Source: Bacteroidota bacterium (GTDB lineage Bacteria; Bacteroidota; Bacteroidia; Chitinophagales; Chitinophagaceae). Taken from it: 64,000 bases of DNA. Numbering within the stretch: the first letter of the stretch is position 1; every line of letters starts with the position of its first letter. Shown one piece after another: positions 1 to 9,581 of this stretch. The translations under genes and the position numbers were made by a program. The notes below the pieces were generated by a model, which saw only the letters and a program-made list of their open reading frames with translations, ran no database searches and had not been told where the DNA came from. Location: contig JAFDYD010000002.1 of assembly GCA_018267615.1 (NCBI GenBank), positions 59,367 through 123,366 on the forward strand, read 5' to 3'.

Positions 1-1749
1 TACAACAGAGCTAAATTGGCCCGCTTTCAAATTTCCTGATTCAGCGGGAGGCAATTGCGTTCGTTCAAATCTTCCTGAATCGGCCTGCGCCATTCCGCGC
101 GAACTATCAATCATTTTTTTCCATGCACCTAACTGGCTGGGCAATTTGGATTGAATATCAGTTGCCGCTTTTTCATTGGCGCATGTAAAAATAATAGCAT
201 CAGCACTTGGCTCCCAGAAATATTTATTTTTATGAGCCTCAAAATAATTTCTCAATCCGGCACTGTCTGCAGACGCCTTATCCCAAATGGTATGTTGCAT
301 GATCTCAAACAAAAGATTTCCATCTTTGAATTCATTTAACTGGTATGCGAATTCTTTATTATAATCTTCGAGATGGTTTCGGTAATAGTCGAAAGCCGCT
401 GTTTGCTGATATTGAGCAAGTATTTCTTTATTGCTTTTTCCCAATATCAATCCCGGCTGATTTCTTATTCCAGTCCTATATTCGATCCAGTCTTTTACAG
501 TAATTTCTTTTTTTGAAAATGAAAAAAGAATCGTCTTGCTATTGATATCGGTAAAAGCTGGCGATTTTTTATTTTGCAAACTGCTGTCAGTATAAGCAAA
601 CAAATGATCCTCATTAACCGGGAAAGATTTAAAATTGCACTCCTTTAATATTGTTCCCAACATTTCCTTATGCGCAACTTCAATCCGCTGATCATTCATC
701 ATACGCTGTTTTATATTGTCTATTGTTTTTTTGTCTTTTGTCACTGCAACCGGATTGCGATGCGTGCGCTTGATAATATGATACCCAAAACTTGTGAGCA
801 CAGGCTGGCTGATATCACCATCTTTCTTCAAGGCAAATGCTGCTTTTTCAAAATTTGATTCATATTTTCCAACACCGAATTCACTCATCTCTCCGCCTAA
901 TTGATAAGAAAGATTATCGCCGCTGAATTTCCTCGCGAGCTCAGCGAAATTGCTTCCTTTCTGCAACGCATCGTAAATTGAATCCGCTCGTTTTTTCGCT
1001 TCGGATTTTAAATTTTCATCCGCATTTGCAGGAACCATTAATAATATCTGCGCAGTATTTATTTTCCCGATTGCTTTTCTTTCTTCAATATTTTTAAAAA
1101 TATGATACCCACTTTTACCACGATAGACTTTAGAAAATTTTCCGGGCGCCGTTTTATACGCCAGGTTTTCCAGGTCGTAAGGAAGCGTAAAAACAGTGAT
1201 GAAACCAATATCGCCGTGATTTTCTTTCGCGAAAGGATCTTGTGAATACTCTACAGCCACATCTCCAAAATTCTTTCCAGATTTCAAAGCATTATACGCA
1301 TCCATCGCCATTTTATATGCTACCAGCGTATCCCCGATCAATGGATTTTTAGGAAGAGCTATAAAAATATGAGCGAGATGAATATCTTTTTGGCTACGCA
1401 CAAAGGCTTCCTCAACCAACCTGTTCACACTTGTTTCATTATTCATATACTGATCCACGATCTGGTTGCGGAAGTTTTGCATTTCTGCAAGTTGATTCGG
1501 CATCGTATCTATTTTAAGATCGTAAGCCGCTTTCACTTTTAATTTATAGCGTGTATATAATTCAAGATATTCGTTATAGGATTTTTGTGTCGCCTTGGTG
1601 TTTGTATTGTTTTTCTGAAATGCCTTAAGGAATTCCTGTTTACTAACGGAGCGGTCGCCGTAAGTAAAAAGTGTTTGTGCAGGAAGTTGAATATAAACGA
1701 AGCAAATAAAAAAAGTAAAAATGATGGGCTGCAAAACGAGATGCTTCAT
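1..1749 (-). CDS. Periplasmic peptidyl-prolyl isomerase, PpiC/SurA type (3' end cut by window edge)
   Basis: Reading the minus strand from the ATG at 1749 gives an open frame that runs off the left edge, so the C-terminus is missing. The N-terminus is a signal peptide (MKHLVLQP..., hydrophobic, ending near LPAQ). Two parvulin-like rotamase domains follow: one around residues 120-225, containing HLAHIFI and a GDIGFITVFTLPYDLE stretch, and one around 230-335, containing INTAQILL, LGGEMSEFG and FGYHIIKR. These motifs are typical of PpiC/SurA foldases that assist outer-membrane protein folding in the periplasm. The start codon lies one base after the stop of the upstream thioredoxin-like gene, so the two are almost certainly cotranscribed. 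The remaining C-terminal part (about residues 340-580) has no motif I recognise. Family assignment is confident; the exact client role is inference. Confidence 0.88.
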   Translation of the reverse strand, partial: MKHLVLQPIIFTFFICFVYIQLPAQTLFTYGDRSVSKQEFLKAFQKNNTNTKATQKSYNEYLELYTRYKLKVKAAYDLKIDTMPNQLAEMQNFRNQIVDQYMNNETSVNRLVEEAFVRSQKDIHLAHIFIALPKNPLIGDTLVAYKMAMDAYNALKSGKNFGDVAVEYSQDPFAKENHGDIGFITVFTLPYDLENLAYKTAPGKFSKVYRGKSGYHIFKNIEERKAIGKINTAQILLMVPANADENLKSEAKKRADSIYDALQKGSNFAELARKFSGDNLSYQLGGEMSEFGVGKYESNFEKAAFALKKDGDISQPVLTSFGYHIIKRTHRNPVAVTKDKKTIDNIKQRMMNDQRIEVAHKEMLGTILKECNFKSFPVNEDHLFAYTDSSLQNKKSPAFTDINSKTILFSFSKKEITVKDWIEYRTGIRNQPGLILGKSNKEILAQYQQTAAFDYYRNHLEDYNKEFAYQLNEFKDGNLLFEIMQHTIWDKASADSAGLRNYFEAHKNKYFWEPSADAIIFTCANEKAATDIQSKLPSQLGAWKKMIDSSRGMAQADSGRFERTQLPPAESGNLKAGQFSSVV

Positions 1750-1750
1750 A

Positions 1751-3187
1751 TCAGTTGGATTTGGCATTCTTTAATTTAAGATTGATGACTTCATCCAATT
1801 GCAGGTAAGTCAGTTTCTTTGCGATGATGCGTTTATTCTTATCCAGTAAATACAAAATAGGCGTTTGATAAACATCGTATAACTGTCTGTAATCCGGCCT
1901 GCCGGCTTTTGCATCAGCGTCGTGTTGGGCCTGCGTCTGGTAAACGTGTATCCAATCCTTCAAATTGTGGTCATGGATGAATTTCAGCCAGAGGTCTCTG
2001 CCCCCGTCAACCATCACACCATATAATTTCACACCTTCTTTTTTCCATTTTGCCTGGTAAATTGAATCCACTTTCGGAACGGTCTCTTTACAATGGCTGC
2101 AGGTAGGATCCCAAAAACAAATCACAAAAAAATCCGCCTCCTCTCCATAAAGTGGCTTTGGCTTATCTAATGAGTCAACCATTTCGAGATTGGGAGCTAT
2201 TTGTCCAACGAGGTTTGCCATCAGGCTATAAGCCCTATCGTTTATAAATTTTCTGTATTTCTCGGTAAAGAAATCTGCTTCGCCGGTATTGATATATTTC
2301 TCAAAAATGTGAACAAAAACGGCATCTTGTCCCATGTATTCGGGATTCACATATTTCTGTACAAAATGAATCAGCAGGTATTTGAACATTTCTTTATTAC
2401 TTCTCGAAAACAACAACATCATATCCACTTCGCGATTGATGGAATCAGACTCGGGCGATACTAAGTCTTTGTAATATTTATCGAGCTTCGGCTCGAACAG
2501 TGGCGTTCTAATCAAACGGTCATCAGTAAGCGAAACTCCATCCCAGAAATGCGATTTATAATATTGGTAGGCAAATGCGGTGTCATATTTCCCGCCGGGA
2601 TGTTTATCGGCAGGAGGAACTACTGGTTCTTTTAATGCACGCAGCAAGGTAGCCAACAAGGAAGAAGGAGATTTTTTTTCTACATCATCCCTGTACTGTT
2701 GTATCTCAGAATTTATTTGTTTGATCTTTTCCTGAAGTGCTACCGAATCTTTTTTGTTTTTGGCATTTTTTAAATCCGACTGTGCAGCAGTAATTGCCTT
2801 TCCATTCTTATCCATAAAGCTGGTGTAAGATTGAAACATTGTATTATCAGGTGAACCGGTGAACACTACATGAGGAAGTGTTGCGGAATCGGCAACCATG
2901 GAAAAATTTTGCTGTTTGTCCAATAGTAACTCAAATAAAATTTCTTTTTTGGGAGATACGATAAAATAAATTCCGCCTTGTAATGGCTCTTTGCCCTTGA
3001 ATGTGCAGGTGCTTGCAGCATCCAGCATTGCTGAGTCGGCCACTGCTTTTAATTTTCCGTAATAATATCCCAAATACACTTTTGCATTTGTGTAAGGTTT
3101 GAGGGTAAGTTTTAAATTATATCCGTTTTGAGGATAGGCAAAAAGGGTTGATAGCAGCGAGGCGCAGAAGATTATTTTTCTTTTCAT
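1751..3187 (-). CDS. Secreted thioredoxin-like protein (TlpA/DUF5106 type)
   Basis: 478 aa with a signal peptide (MKRKIIFCASLLSTLFAYPQ). The N-terminal half resembles the DUF4369-like beta domain common in Bacteroidota thioredoxin lipoproteins, the middle is helical with a Lys/Glu-rich segment (about 135-170), and the C-terminal third is a thioredoxin fold with the redox motif in FWDPTCSHCKETVP. The CxxC of the form CSHC indicates a TlpA/ResA-like reductase or oxidase acting in the periplasm. It is one base upstream of the PPIase gene, which fits a shared envelope-protein folding unit. The start at 3187 is chosen because it gives the signal peptide; the extended frame upstream only reads through a repeat arm. 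Confidence 0.85.
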   Translation of the reverse strand: MKRKIIFCASLLSTLFAYPQNGYNLKLTLKPYTNAKVYLGYYYGKLKAVADSAMLDAASTCTFKGKEPLQGGIYFIVSPKKEILFELLLDKQQNFSMVADSATLPHVVFTGSPDNTMFQSYTSFMDKNGKAITAAQSDLKNAKNKKDSVALQEKIKQINSEIQQYRDDVEKKSPSSLLATLLRALKEPVVPPADKHPGGKYDTAFAYQYYKSHFWDGVSLTDDRLIRTPLFEPKLDKYYKDLVSPESDSINREVDMMLLFSRSNKEMFKYLLIHFVQKYVNPEYMGQDAVFVHIFEKYINTGEADFFTEKYRKFINDRAYSLMANLVGQIAPNLEMVDSLDKPKPLYGEEADFFVICFWDPTCSHCKETVPKVDSIYQAKWKKEGVKLYGVMVDGGRDLWLKFIHDHNLKDWIHVYQTQAQHDADAKAGRPDYRQLYDVYQTPILYLLDKNKRIIAKKLTYLQLDEVINLKLKNAKSN

Positions 3188-3236
3188 AATACGGTGAAAT
3201 CTGGATGGGCGCTAAATTACGAAAGAACCGGGAGAA

Positions 3237-3426
3237 GTTGATTGGTTGAAAGGTTGAGAGGTTGACTGGTCGATAAGTCGATAAGTTGATTGGTCGATAA
3301 GTCCACACTGCAGATGGAATAGATTTTATTTAGTATCACCTTTATTCTTCAGACCTATCGACCTATCGACCAATCAACTTATCGACTTATCGACCAGTCA
3401 ACCTCTCAACTAATCAACCTATCAAC
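3237..3426. repeat. Long inverted repeat, 'GTTGAT/GTCGAT' word family, 67-bp arms
   Basis: Arm 3237-3303 and arm 3360-3426 are reverse complements with about five mismatches over 67 bp; the 56-nt loop is unrelated sequence. Each arm is a run of varying words such as GTTGATTG, GTCGATAA and GTTGAGAG. It lies between the divergent starts of the thioredoxin gene (3187) and rlmD (3440), so it cannot be a simple 3' terminator for either. The right arm ends only 14 nt before the rlmD GTG. Confidence 0.9.
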
Positions 3427-3439
3427 CTATTTTTGCACC

Positions 3440-4861
3440 GTGAGATCAAAAAAGAAAAACATAGTATTAGAAAAACTGCTGGTGGCCGATTATGCGGCTG
3501 AAGGAAAATCACTGGCACGTATAGACGGAAAAGTGATATTCATGGAAAATGCAATTCCGGGTGATATTGTAGATGTAAAATTGACCAGGAATAAAAAGGA
3601 TTGGGGAGAAGGGTTTGTCACCACGTATCATGAATATTCATCGGACCGGGTTAAACCATTTTGTTCGCATTTTGGAGTTTGCGGCGGTTGTCAATGGCAG
3701 ATGCTTCCGTATGAAAAGCAACTTTTTTACAAACAGAAACAGGTTGAAGATAATCTCAGCCGGATTGGAAAAGTGTTGCTGCCACCGATTCTGCCGATCA
3801 TCGGCGGGTCGGTGGATCGATACTACCGCAATAAAATGGAATATACTTTTTCCAACAAAAGGTTTTTGTTACAACAAGAATTGCGCGATCCTACAATTTC
3901 CTCCAGGCAAAATTCTGCGGGCTTTCATGCAAAGGGAATATTCGACAAAGTGGTGAATATCGATACCTGTTATCTCCAGGCAGAACCTACCAATCAATTG
4001 CGCAAAGCCGTCGAAAAATGGGGAAATGAAAATGATGTTTCATTTTACGATATACAAATGCACGAAGGGTTTTTGCGCACCATGCAAATCCGGATCTGTA
4101 TCACGGGAGAAATCATGGTGAATATCGTATTTGGATACGAGGATGAAGAAAAAATAAAATCTTTGGCTGATTATCTATTATCATCATTCCCTACTATTAC
4201 AACATTATTGTACACGATCAACACAAAAAAGAATGACAGCATGTACGATCTGCTGCCGCGTGTTTTTTATGGAAAAGGATTTGTGATAGAAAAATTATCG
4301 GCTGAACCAGGAGAAGATTTTTATTTCAAGATCGGTCCAAAGTCTTTCTTCCAAACCAATACAAAACAGGCAGAGCGATTATATAACGTAACAAAAGAGT
4401 TTGCCGGATTGACCAATACTGAAACATTGTATGATCTCTATTGCGGCACGGGCAGCATTGGTATTTTCTTAAGTCCGCGTGCAAAAAAAATAATCGGTGT
4501 TGATGTTATTTCCGAAGCCATTGAAGACGCAAAAGAAAATGCCATGCTCAATAAAATTGAACATGCAAACTTCGTGGCGGGTGATGTGGTAGATGTTTGC
4601 GACGATGCCTTTTTTTCGCAATATGGAAAGCCAGACGTGATCATAACCGATCCCCCACGGGCAGGCATGCACGAAAAACTGGTGCGGAAGATATTGGAGA
4701 TGGAGGCAGAAAAAATAATATATGTGAGTTGCAATCCGGCAACGCAGGCAAGGGACCTGAATCTGCTTGATGAAAAATATATGGTAGAAAAAATACAACC
4801 GGTGGATATGTTTCCGCATACTCATCATATTGAGAATGTGGCGAAGTTGGTGAGAAGATGA
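3440..4861 (+). CDS. rlmD: 23S rRNA (uracil-5-)-methyltransferase, RlmD/RumA type
   Basis: 473 aa SAM-dependent RNA methyltransferase of the TrmA/RumA family, which makes 5-methyluridine in 23S rRNA. An N-terminal TRAM-like beta domain spans about residues 10-60. The iron-sulfur cysteines are visible as C75, C81 and C84 in FCSHFGVCGGC, with a fourth candidate Cys near 178. The methyltransferase core shows YDLYCGTGSIG (SAM loop), ITDPPRAGMH, and the catalytic cysteine in YVSCNPATQ. Length fits the family. The start is a GTG, 14 nt after the right arm of the long hairpin; no in-frame ATG occurs near it. The family contains RlmD, RlmC-like and TrmA paralogues; the four-cysteine pattern favours RlmD, but the exact target uridine cannot be read from sequence. 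Confidence 0.88.
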   Translation: MRSKKKNIVLEKLLVADYAAEGKSLARIDGKVIFMENAIPGDIVDVKLTRNKKDWGEGFVTTYHEYSSDRVKPFCSHFGVCGGCQWQMLPYEKQLFYKQKQVEDNLSRIGKVLLPPILPIIGGSVDRYYRNKMEYTFSNKRFLLQQELRDPTISSRQNSAGFHAKGIFDKVVNIDTCYLQAEPTNQLRKAVEKWGNENDVSFYDIQMHEGFLRTMQIRICITGEIMVNIVFGYEDEEKIKSLADYLLSSFPTITTLLYTINTKKNDSMYDLLPRVFYGKGFVIEKLSAEPGEDFYFKIGPKSFFQTNTKQAERLYNVTKEFAGLTNTETLYDLYCGTGSIGIFLSPRAKKIIGVDVISEAIEDAKENAMLNKIEHANFVAGDVVDVCDDAFFSQYGKPDVIITDPPRAGMHEKLVRKILEMEAEKIIYVSCNPATQARDLNLLDEKYMVEKIQPVDMFPHTHHIENVAKLVRR

Positions 4862-4862
4862 G

Positions 4863-4959
4863 AAGTACAAGGCACAAGCAAACAAGGGACAAGGGACAAG
4901 GTACAGGGGTCGCTCCTTGTACCTTGTCCCTTGTCCCTTGTTTGCTTGTGCTTGTACTT
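4863..4959. repeat. Inverted repeat, 'ACAAGGG' word family
   Basis: Arms 4863-4908 and 4915-4959 are near-perfect reverse complements (about 45 bp) around a 6-nt loop. Each arm contains tandem ACAAGGG/ACAAGCA words. It begins directly after the rlmD stop and ends 64 nt before the next gene on the same strand. A very stable RNA hairpin is predicted, but no U-tract follows it. Confidence 0.9.
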
Positions 4960-5023
4960 TGTAGCTTTCACTTCAACATAACACTATTCAACTTAAATTG
5001 CATCCTGAAATTAAATAATAGAT

Positions 5024-5731
5024 ATGTCAGAGTTTAGACCTGGGAGCTTCCAGATGATTCCGCCGGTTATTAAGAATTTGATTATTGTAAACGTCCTAAT
5101 TTATCTCGCACAGATAACTTTAAAAAATACAGGCAGCACTTTCAGCATAGAAAATTTATTTGCCCTTCATGATGTCCGCTCCACATTTTTCAAACCACAT
5201 CAGTTGGTCACCTATATGTTCCTTCACGGAAGTTGGGAGCATATTATATTCAATATGTTTGCGCTTTGGATGTTTGGCGCGATCCTGGAAAATTATTGGG
5301 GACCAAAACGTTTTCTTATTTATTATGTGGTTTGTGGATTGGGAGCCGCCGTACTTCATCTGGCCGTTTTATATCCTGAGATGACTCCTTTCTACCAGGA
5401 GTTGAGTCAATATCCCATCGAGCTACAGCAACAATACCTGCATAATCCCGGCGCAGATGTAAACGCAGCCACACTTGGCGCATCGGGAGCAGTATTTGGT
5501 TGTCTTGCTGCATTTGGTTACCTCTTTCCAAATAGTTTGATCTACCTGTATTTTTTTGTACCGATAAAAGCAAAATGGTTCGTGATATTTTATGGAGCAA
5601 TGGAATTATTTCTTGGCGTTCGCAACTCCGCCGGAGATAATGTAGCACATTGGGCGCATTTAGGTGGCGCCGTAGTGGGTATCCTTTTGGTTCTTTATTG
5701 GAAAAAAACGGACAGGAAGAATTTTTATTAA
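5024..5731 (+). CDS. Rhomboid family intramembrane serine protease
   Basis: 235 aa polytopic membrane protein with about six helices. The rhomboid catalytic features are all present: GASGAVFG with Ser154, and HLGGAVVG with His212 (HxxGxxxG), plus H68, H73 and N77 in the oxyanion/second helix region (FLHGSWEHIIFN). The enzyme cleaves transmembrane segments of other membrane proteins inside the bilayer; the substrate is unknown. It is followed on the same strand by a second rhomboid-fold protein that lacks both catalytic residues. Confidence in the family is high. Confidence 0.92.
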   Translation: MSEFRPGSFQMIPPVIKNLIIVNVLIYLAQITLKNTGSTFSIENLFALHDVRSTFFKPHQLVTYMFLHGSWEHIIFNMFALWMFGAILENYWGPKRFLIYYVVCGLGAAVLHLAVLYPEMTPFYQELSQYPIELQQQYLHNPGADVNAATLGASGAVFGCLAAFGYLFPNSLIYLYFFVPIKAKWFVIFYGAMELFLGVRNSAGDNVAHWAHLGGAVVGILLVLYWKKTDRKNFY

Positions 5732-5886
5732 ACCATTTTGTCCGGACTGTGTTATAAAAAAACGGTACGGGTATTGCGTCGTATATTAGGTATTGAACTT
5801 CATTCAATTCAATATCTCATATTCAGACGTGAAAACACTAAGATGCGTGGCCATTCGTTCTTATAAAATTATTTACGATTGATTTT

Positions 5887-6813
5887 ATGAATGTGAAAGA
5901 GGACAACTACCGTAAGAGAATGCATCTTGGACAGGATGGAAATGCATTGATACATTTGCTCATCATCAATGCCATCGTATTTGTTATCCTGAAATTCATC
6001 TTTGTCATTTACCAGGTCACCCAGCTCGATATAAAAGCATATTTCAGTTCTGTTTTTAACTGGTTCGTATTACCTGCTGATATTGAAAAATTGTCTTCTC
6101 GTCCGTGGACGATCCTCACCTATATGTTCTCCGAGCAACACGTGTTCAAATTCATCTCGAATATGTTTTGGCTTTGGAGTTTTGGTTATATCCTGCAGGA
6201 TCTGACAGGCAACAAAAAACTCATCCCGATATATGTATATGGTGGAGTTACCGGTGCGGTGTTATTCATCGCTGCGCATTATATTCTTCCAAACTTGCAT
6301 ATCAGCGCTTCTGCTTCCTGGTTAGTGGGTGCTAATCCGGCGATCATGGCGGTTGCTATTGCTACCACTACAGTTGCGCCTGACTATCGCATTTTCCCAA
6401 TGATCAATGGAGGAATTCCATTATGGATCCTCACTTTGATTTTCCTGGTCATTAATTTCTCCAGCATTTCCTATGGCGATTCTGGTGCATACATCGCTAA
6501 TATGGGCGCAGCAGGCATGGGCTTTTTATTTATTTACCAGATGCATCGGGGCAAAGACTGGAGCGCATGGATGAATAACTTTTTTGACTGGTGTAACAAC
6601 CTTTTTAACCCGGACAAAAAACAGAAAAAGAAATCGGTCCGCGACGAATTTTTTTACAACGTATCCGGCACTCAGCCGTATAAAAAGATCCCGCATATCA
6701 CACAAAAAAGAATTGATGATATCCTCGATAAGATCAATCAGCAGGGTTATCGTTTTTTGACCAATGAAGAAAAAGACATTTTGAAAAGAGCTGCTGAGGA
6801 AGAAGATTTGTAA
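5887..6813 (+). CDS. Catalytically dead rhomboid-like membrane protein (pseudo-rhomboid)
   Basis: 308 aa. The first 220 residues follow the rhomboid topology and align with the preceding active rhomboid (FSEQHVFKFISNMFWLW versus FLHGSWEHIIFNMFALW; GANPAIMA versus GASGAVFG; NMGAAGMG versus HLGGAVVG). The alignment puts Asn150 at the catalytic serine and Asn205 at the catalytic histidine, and H68 and H73 of the active protein become Glu and Lys. The C-terminal 80 residues are a charged cytosolic tail (KKQKKKSVRDEFF... ending KRAAEEEDL), resembling the DUF6576 tail seen on Bacteroidota rhomboid-like proteins. It probably binds rather than cleaves membrane clients, as known for iRhom/derlin-type pseudoproteases; that role is inference. 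The next gene starts 5 nt downstream, so they form an operon. Confidence 0.85.
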   Translation: MNVKEDNYRKRMHLGQDGNALIHLLIINAIVFVILKFIFVIYQVTQLDIKAYFSSVFNWFVLPADIEKLSSRPWTILTYMFSEQHVFKFISNMFWLWSFGYILQDLTGNKKLIPIYVYGGVTGAVLFIAAHYILPNLHISASASWLVGANPAIMAVAIATTTVAPDYRIFPMINGGIPLWILTLIFLVINFSSISYGDSGAYIANMGAAGMGFLFIYQMHRGKDWSAWMNNFFDWCNNLFNPDKKQKKKSVRDEFFYNVSGTQPYKKIPHITQKRIDDILDKINQQGYRFLTNEEKDILKRAAEEEDL

Positions 6814-6818
6814 TTTAG

Positions 6819-7958
6819 ATGCCAGCTATGGCTTCACTCAGGAAATTCACTAAACGATTTGTCATCATCGCGAATATAATCGTCGTTGCTCTTTTTTTAC
6901 TCGCCTGCGCCAACGCTTTTCTTCATCCCGACAAATGGTGGTTCATCTCCGTTCTCGGTCTTATCTTTCCATTATTACTTATCCTGGTATTTGGATTTTT
7001 TATTTTCTGGCTTTTTTTTTATTCACGCCGACTTTCGCTGATCTCCTTATTTGCGTTGATCATCGGCATTCCAAATATTCGCGCATTCCTTGCACTCAAT
7101 ATTTCAAAATCAAAATTCGAAGCTAAAGCTCCTAATGCACTACGTGTTTTGACATGGAACGTGCGCAGGTGGGATGATTTCATCTCGAAAAAAGTTGCAG
7201 CCTCGGGACATCGTGCAAAGATGATGGATTTTATTCGCCAACAGAATCCTGATATAATATGCCTGCAGGAATTTTATGAAGCTTATAATTCCAAAGAATT
7301 ATTTCCCAATATTGAATATATCCGCGACCAATTACATTATCCATACTATTTCTTTTCGCGCGACTATACCAGCAAAAAAAATGCGTATGAAACCGGTGTG
7401 GTTATTTTTTCACGATACCCTATTACAGACACCATGAAAATAAAATACGATTCAACTCAACCAACAGCATCTGAAAGCCTGATTGAAGCCGATATTAATG
7501 TGAATGGAAAAATAATCCGCATCTGTACCACGCATCTCCAATCGGTGCTGTTCCGCAGTAAAGATTTTCGTGATGTTGAAATCATACGCAACGTAGAAGA
7601 CAGCGCCCTTGAAGCATCAAAAAATATTCTCAAAAAATTAAGAAGGGCATTCAGTCTCCGCGGTAAACAGGCAGATATCGTAAGAGATGAAATTGATAAG
7701 AGTCCTTATCCACTGATCCTTTGCGGTGATTTCAATGATGTGCCGAATTCATATACTTATTTTCATATCCGCGGCGAAAAACAGGATGCGTATATCAAAA
7801 GAGGATTTGGAATTGGAAGAACATATATCCATCTTTCTCCAACCTTACGCATCGATTATATCTTGACCGACAAAAGATTTAACATATTGCAATGTCGCAA
7901 ATTTCCATTGCCTTATTCAGATCATCACCCGGTGATGGCGGACATGGAGTTGCCTTGA
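6819..7958 (+). CDS. Membrane-anchored endonuclease/exonuclease/phosphatase family protein
   Basis: 379 aa with about three N-terminal membrane helices (residues 10-100) followed by an EEP (DNase I-like) domain. Active-site motifs are in order: VLTWNVRRWDD, ICLQEFYE (metal-binding Glu), ICTTHLQS, LCGDFNDVPNSYT, and the terminal SDHHPV. The fold includes nucleases, sphingomyelinases and inositol phosphatases, so the substrate is not determined. The predicted topology would place the EEP domain either in the cytosol or periplasm depending on helix count. It starts 5 nt after the pseudo-rhomboid gene, suggesting a cotranscribed membrane module. Confidence 0.85.
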   Translation: MPAMASLRKFTKRFVIIANIIVVALFLLACANAFLHPDKWWFISVLGLIFPLLLILVFGFFIFWLFFYSRRLSLISLFALIIGIPNIRAFLALNISKSKFEAKAPNALRVLTWNVRRWDDFISKKVAASGHRAKMMDFIRQQNPDIICLQEFYEAYNSKELFPNIEYIRDQLHYPYYFFSRDYTSKKNAYETGVVIFSRYPITDTMKIKYDSTQPTASESLIEADINVNGKIIRICTTHLQSVLFRSKDFRDVEIIRNVEDSALEASKNILKKLRRAFSLRGKQADIVRDEIDKSPYPLILCGDFNDVPNSYTYFHIRGEKQDAYIKRGFGIGRTYIHLSPTLRIDYILTDKRFNILQCRKFPLPYSDHHPVMADMELP

Positions 7959-7967
7959 TCAGTGGCT

Positions 7968-8034
7968 GATTCTTTGCGCTTTTGCGTCTTTGCGTGATGA
8001 CTTTTCACGCAAAGACGCAAAAGCGCAAAGAATC
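7968..8034. repeat. Perfect 30-bp hairpin, 'CTTTGCG' word family
   Basis: Arms 7968-7997 and 8005-8034 are exact reverse complements separated by 7 nt. The arm is built from CTTTGCG, CTTTTGCG and TCTTTGCG words. Other copies of the same word family are at 22260, 31957, 36189, 41380, 42222, 48280 and 49996. It lies 9 nt after an upstream stop, between two co-directional genes. Confidence 0.95.
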
Positions 8035-8063
8035 AACTTTTCAACTAATCAAACCCAAACCGT

Positions 8064-8071
8064 TATTTTTG
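8064..8071 (+). promoter_or_regulatory. Possible -7 element (TATTTTTG) for cysS
   Basis: TATTTTTG matches the Bacteroidota -7 consensus TAnnTTTG, 22 nt before the cysS ATG. No TTTG is visible at the -33 position, so support is partial. Confidence 0.35.
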
Positions 8072-8093
8072 CGCAGATTTTACAACATGTATC

Positions 8094-9581
8094 ATGAGTC
8101 TAAAAGTTCATAATTCATATACAAGACAAAAAGAAACATTTGCTCCGATCACTCCGGGTCATGTCGGCATGTATGTATGCGGACCAACAGTTAGTGGCGA
8201 AAGTCATCTGGGACATGCGCGTGGTTTTATCACCTTTGATTTAATTTTCCGGTACCTGATGTACCTGGGATATAAGGTTCGCTATGTCCGTAATATCACT
8301 GATGCCGGTCATTTTGAAGAAGAAGGACGAGAAGCAGAAGATAAGATTGCAAAAAAAGCTTTTTTAGAAAAACTTGAGCCGATGGAACTGGTTCAAAAAT
8401 ATACAAAGCTTTTTCATTGGGGAATGAAGCAATTCAACAATCTCGATCCCACCATCGAACCAACTGCAACTGGCCATATTGTTGAACAAATTGAAATGAT
8501 CAAAAAACTGATCCGGGATGGATATGCTTATGAAGTAAATGGATCAGTTTATTTTGAAGTGAAGAAATACGCAGAAAAATATCCTTACGGAAAATTGAGT
8601 GGAAGAGTATTGGATGATCTTTTGGAAACAACCCGCGAACTCGATAGCCAGGAAGAAAAACATGCCCGCCAGGATTTCGCATTATGGAAATCAGCGCCTC
8701 CGGAACATATTCAACGATGGGTTAGTCCCTGGGGTGAAGGTTTCCCCGGATGGCATATCGAATGCTCAGCGATGAGTACAAAATATCTTGGTGAGCAATT
8801 CGACATTCATGGTGGTGGAATGGATCTATTATTCCCACATCATGAAAGTGAAATTGCGCAGAGCACTATCTGCAATGGTCAAACACCGGCCCGTTATTGG
8901 TTACATAATAACATGATCACCATCAACGGCAAAAAAATGGGAAAGAGTTATAATAATGTGATCCGCCTTACTGAATTGTTCAGCGGTGATCATCCTGAAT
9001 TGGCACAGGCCTATTCACCCATGACCATTCGGTTTTTTGTTTTACAAACGCATTATCGCAGCACACTCGATTTCAGCAATGACGCATTGCAAGCCGCGGA
9101 AAAAGGATTGAAAAGATTATGGGATGCATATTCTGAGTTGATGAAAATGTCTGTTGACCCAAAAAAACAAATCAACCCTGAAATCGAAAATCAATTCAAC
9201 ACACTTTGCGGAGAATTCGATGAATTCATGAATGATGATTTCAGTACTGCTAAAATACTCGCCAATATGTTTTCCTTGGTGAACCATATTAACTCCTTCA
9301 AGAGTGGCGCCCTCGAAAAATATACCTTATCCGAAGCGACGCTGGAATATGCGAAACGCCAGTTTAAAAATTATCTCGAAGTTGTTTTTGGATTGAAACA
9401 AGAAACTGCCGCCGATTCGGAAAAATTGAACGCCGTTATGGAATTGGTGATCGATATCCGGAAAGAGGCCCGAAACAGGAAGGATTATGCTACTTCAGAT
9501 AAAATCCGAAACCAGCTCACGCAACTCGGCATCATACTGAAAGATGAAAAAGATGGCCATGTGAGCTTTAGCATCGAGTAG
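8094..9581 (+). CDS. cysS: Cysteine--tRNA ligase
   Basis: 495 aa class I aminoacyl-tRNA synthetase that charges tRNA-Cys with cysteine in the cytosol. Zinc-binding and substrate residues are visible: [18 protein letters not shown] (zinc Cys plus the HIGH-like HLGH), WHIECSAMS, and [18 protein letters not shown]. The KMSKS-like loop reads [10 protein letters not shown]. The C-terminal DALR/anticodon-binding region covers about 370-495. Length and motif order are standard. It stands alone between a perfect hairpin upstream and the FAS1 lipoprotein downstream. Confidence 0.97.
   Translation: MSLKVHNSYTRQKETFAPITPGHVGMYVCGPTVSGESHLGHARGFITFDLIFRYLMYLGYKVRYVRNITDAGHFEEEGREAEDKIAKKAFLEKLEPMELVQKYTKLFHWGMKQFNNLDPTIEPTATGHIVEQIEMIKKLIRDGYAYEVNGSVYFEVKKYAEKYPYGKLSGRVLDDLLETTRELDSQEEKHARQDFALWKSAPPEHIQRWVSPWGEGFPGWHIECSAMSTKYLGEQFDIHGGGMDLLFPHHESEIAQSTICNGQTPARYWLHNNMITINGKKMGKSYNNVIRLTELFSGDHPELAQAYSPMTIRFFVLQTHYRSTLDFSNDALQAAEKGLKRLWDAYSELMKMSVDPKKQINPEIENQFNTLCGEFDEFMNDDFSTAKILANMFSLVNHINSFKSGALEKYTLSEATLEYAKRQFKNYLEVVFGLKQETAADSEKLNAVMELVIDIRKEARNRKDYATSDKIRNQLTQLGIILKDEKDGHVSFSIE

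Noticed and set aside
3117..3308. Minus-strand open frame of 63 codons with repetitive residues across the left hairpin arm
   Set aside because: It lies within the repeat and upstream of the thioredoxin gene; the residue pattern is only the translated word repeat.
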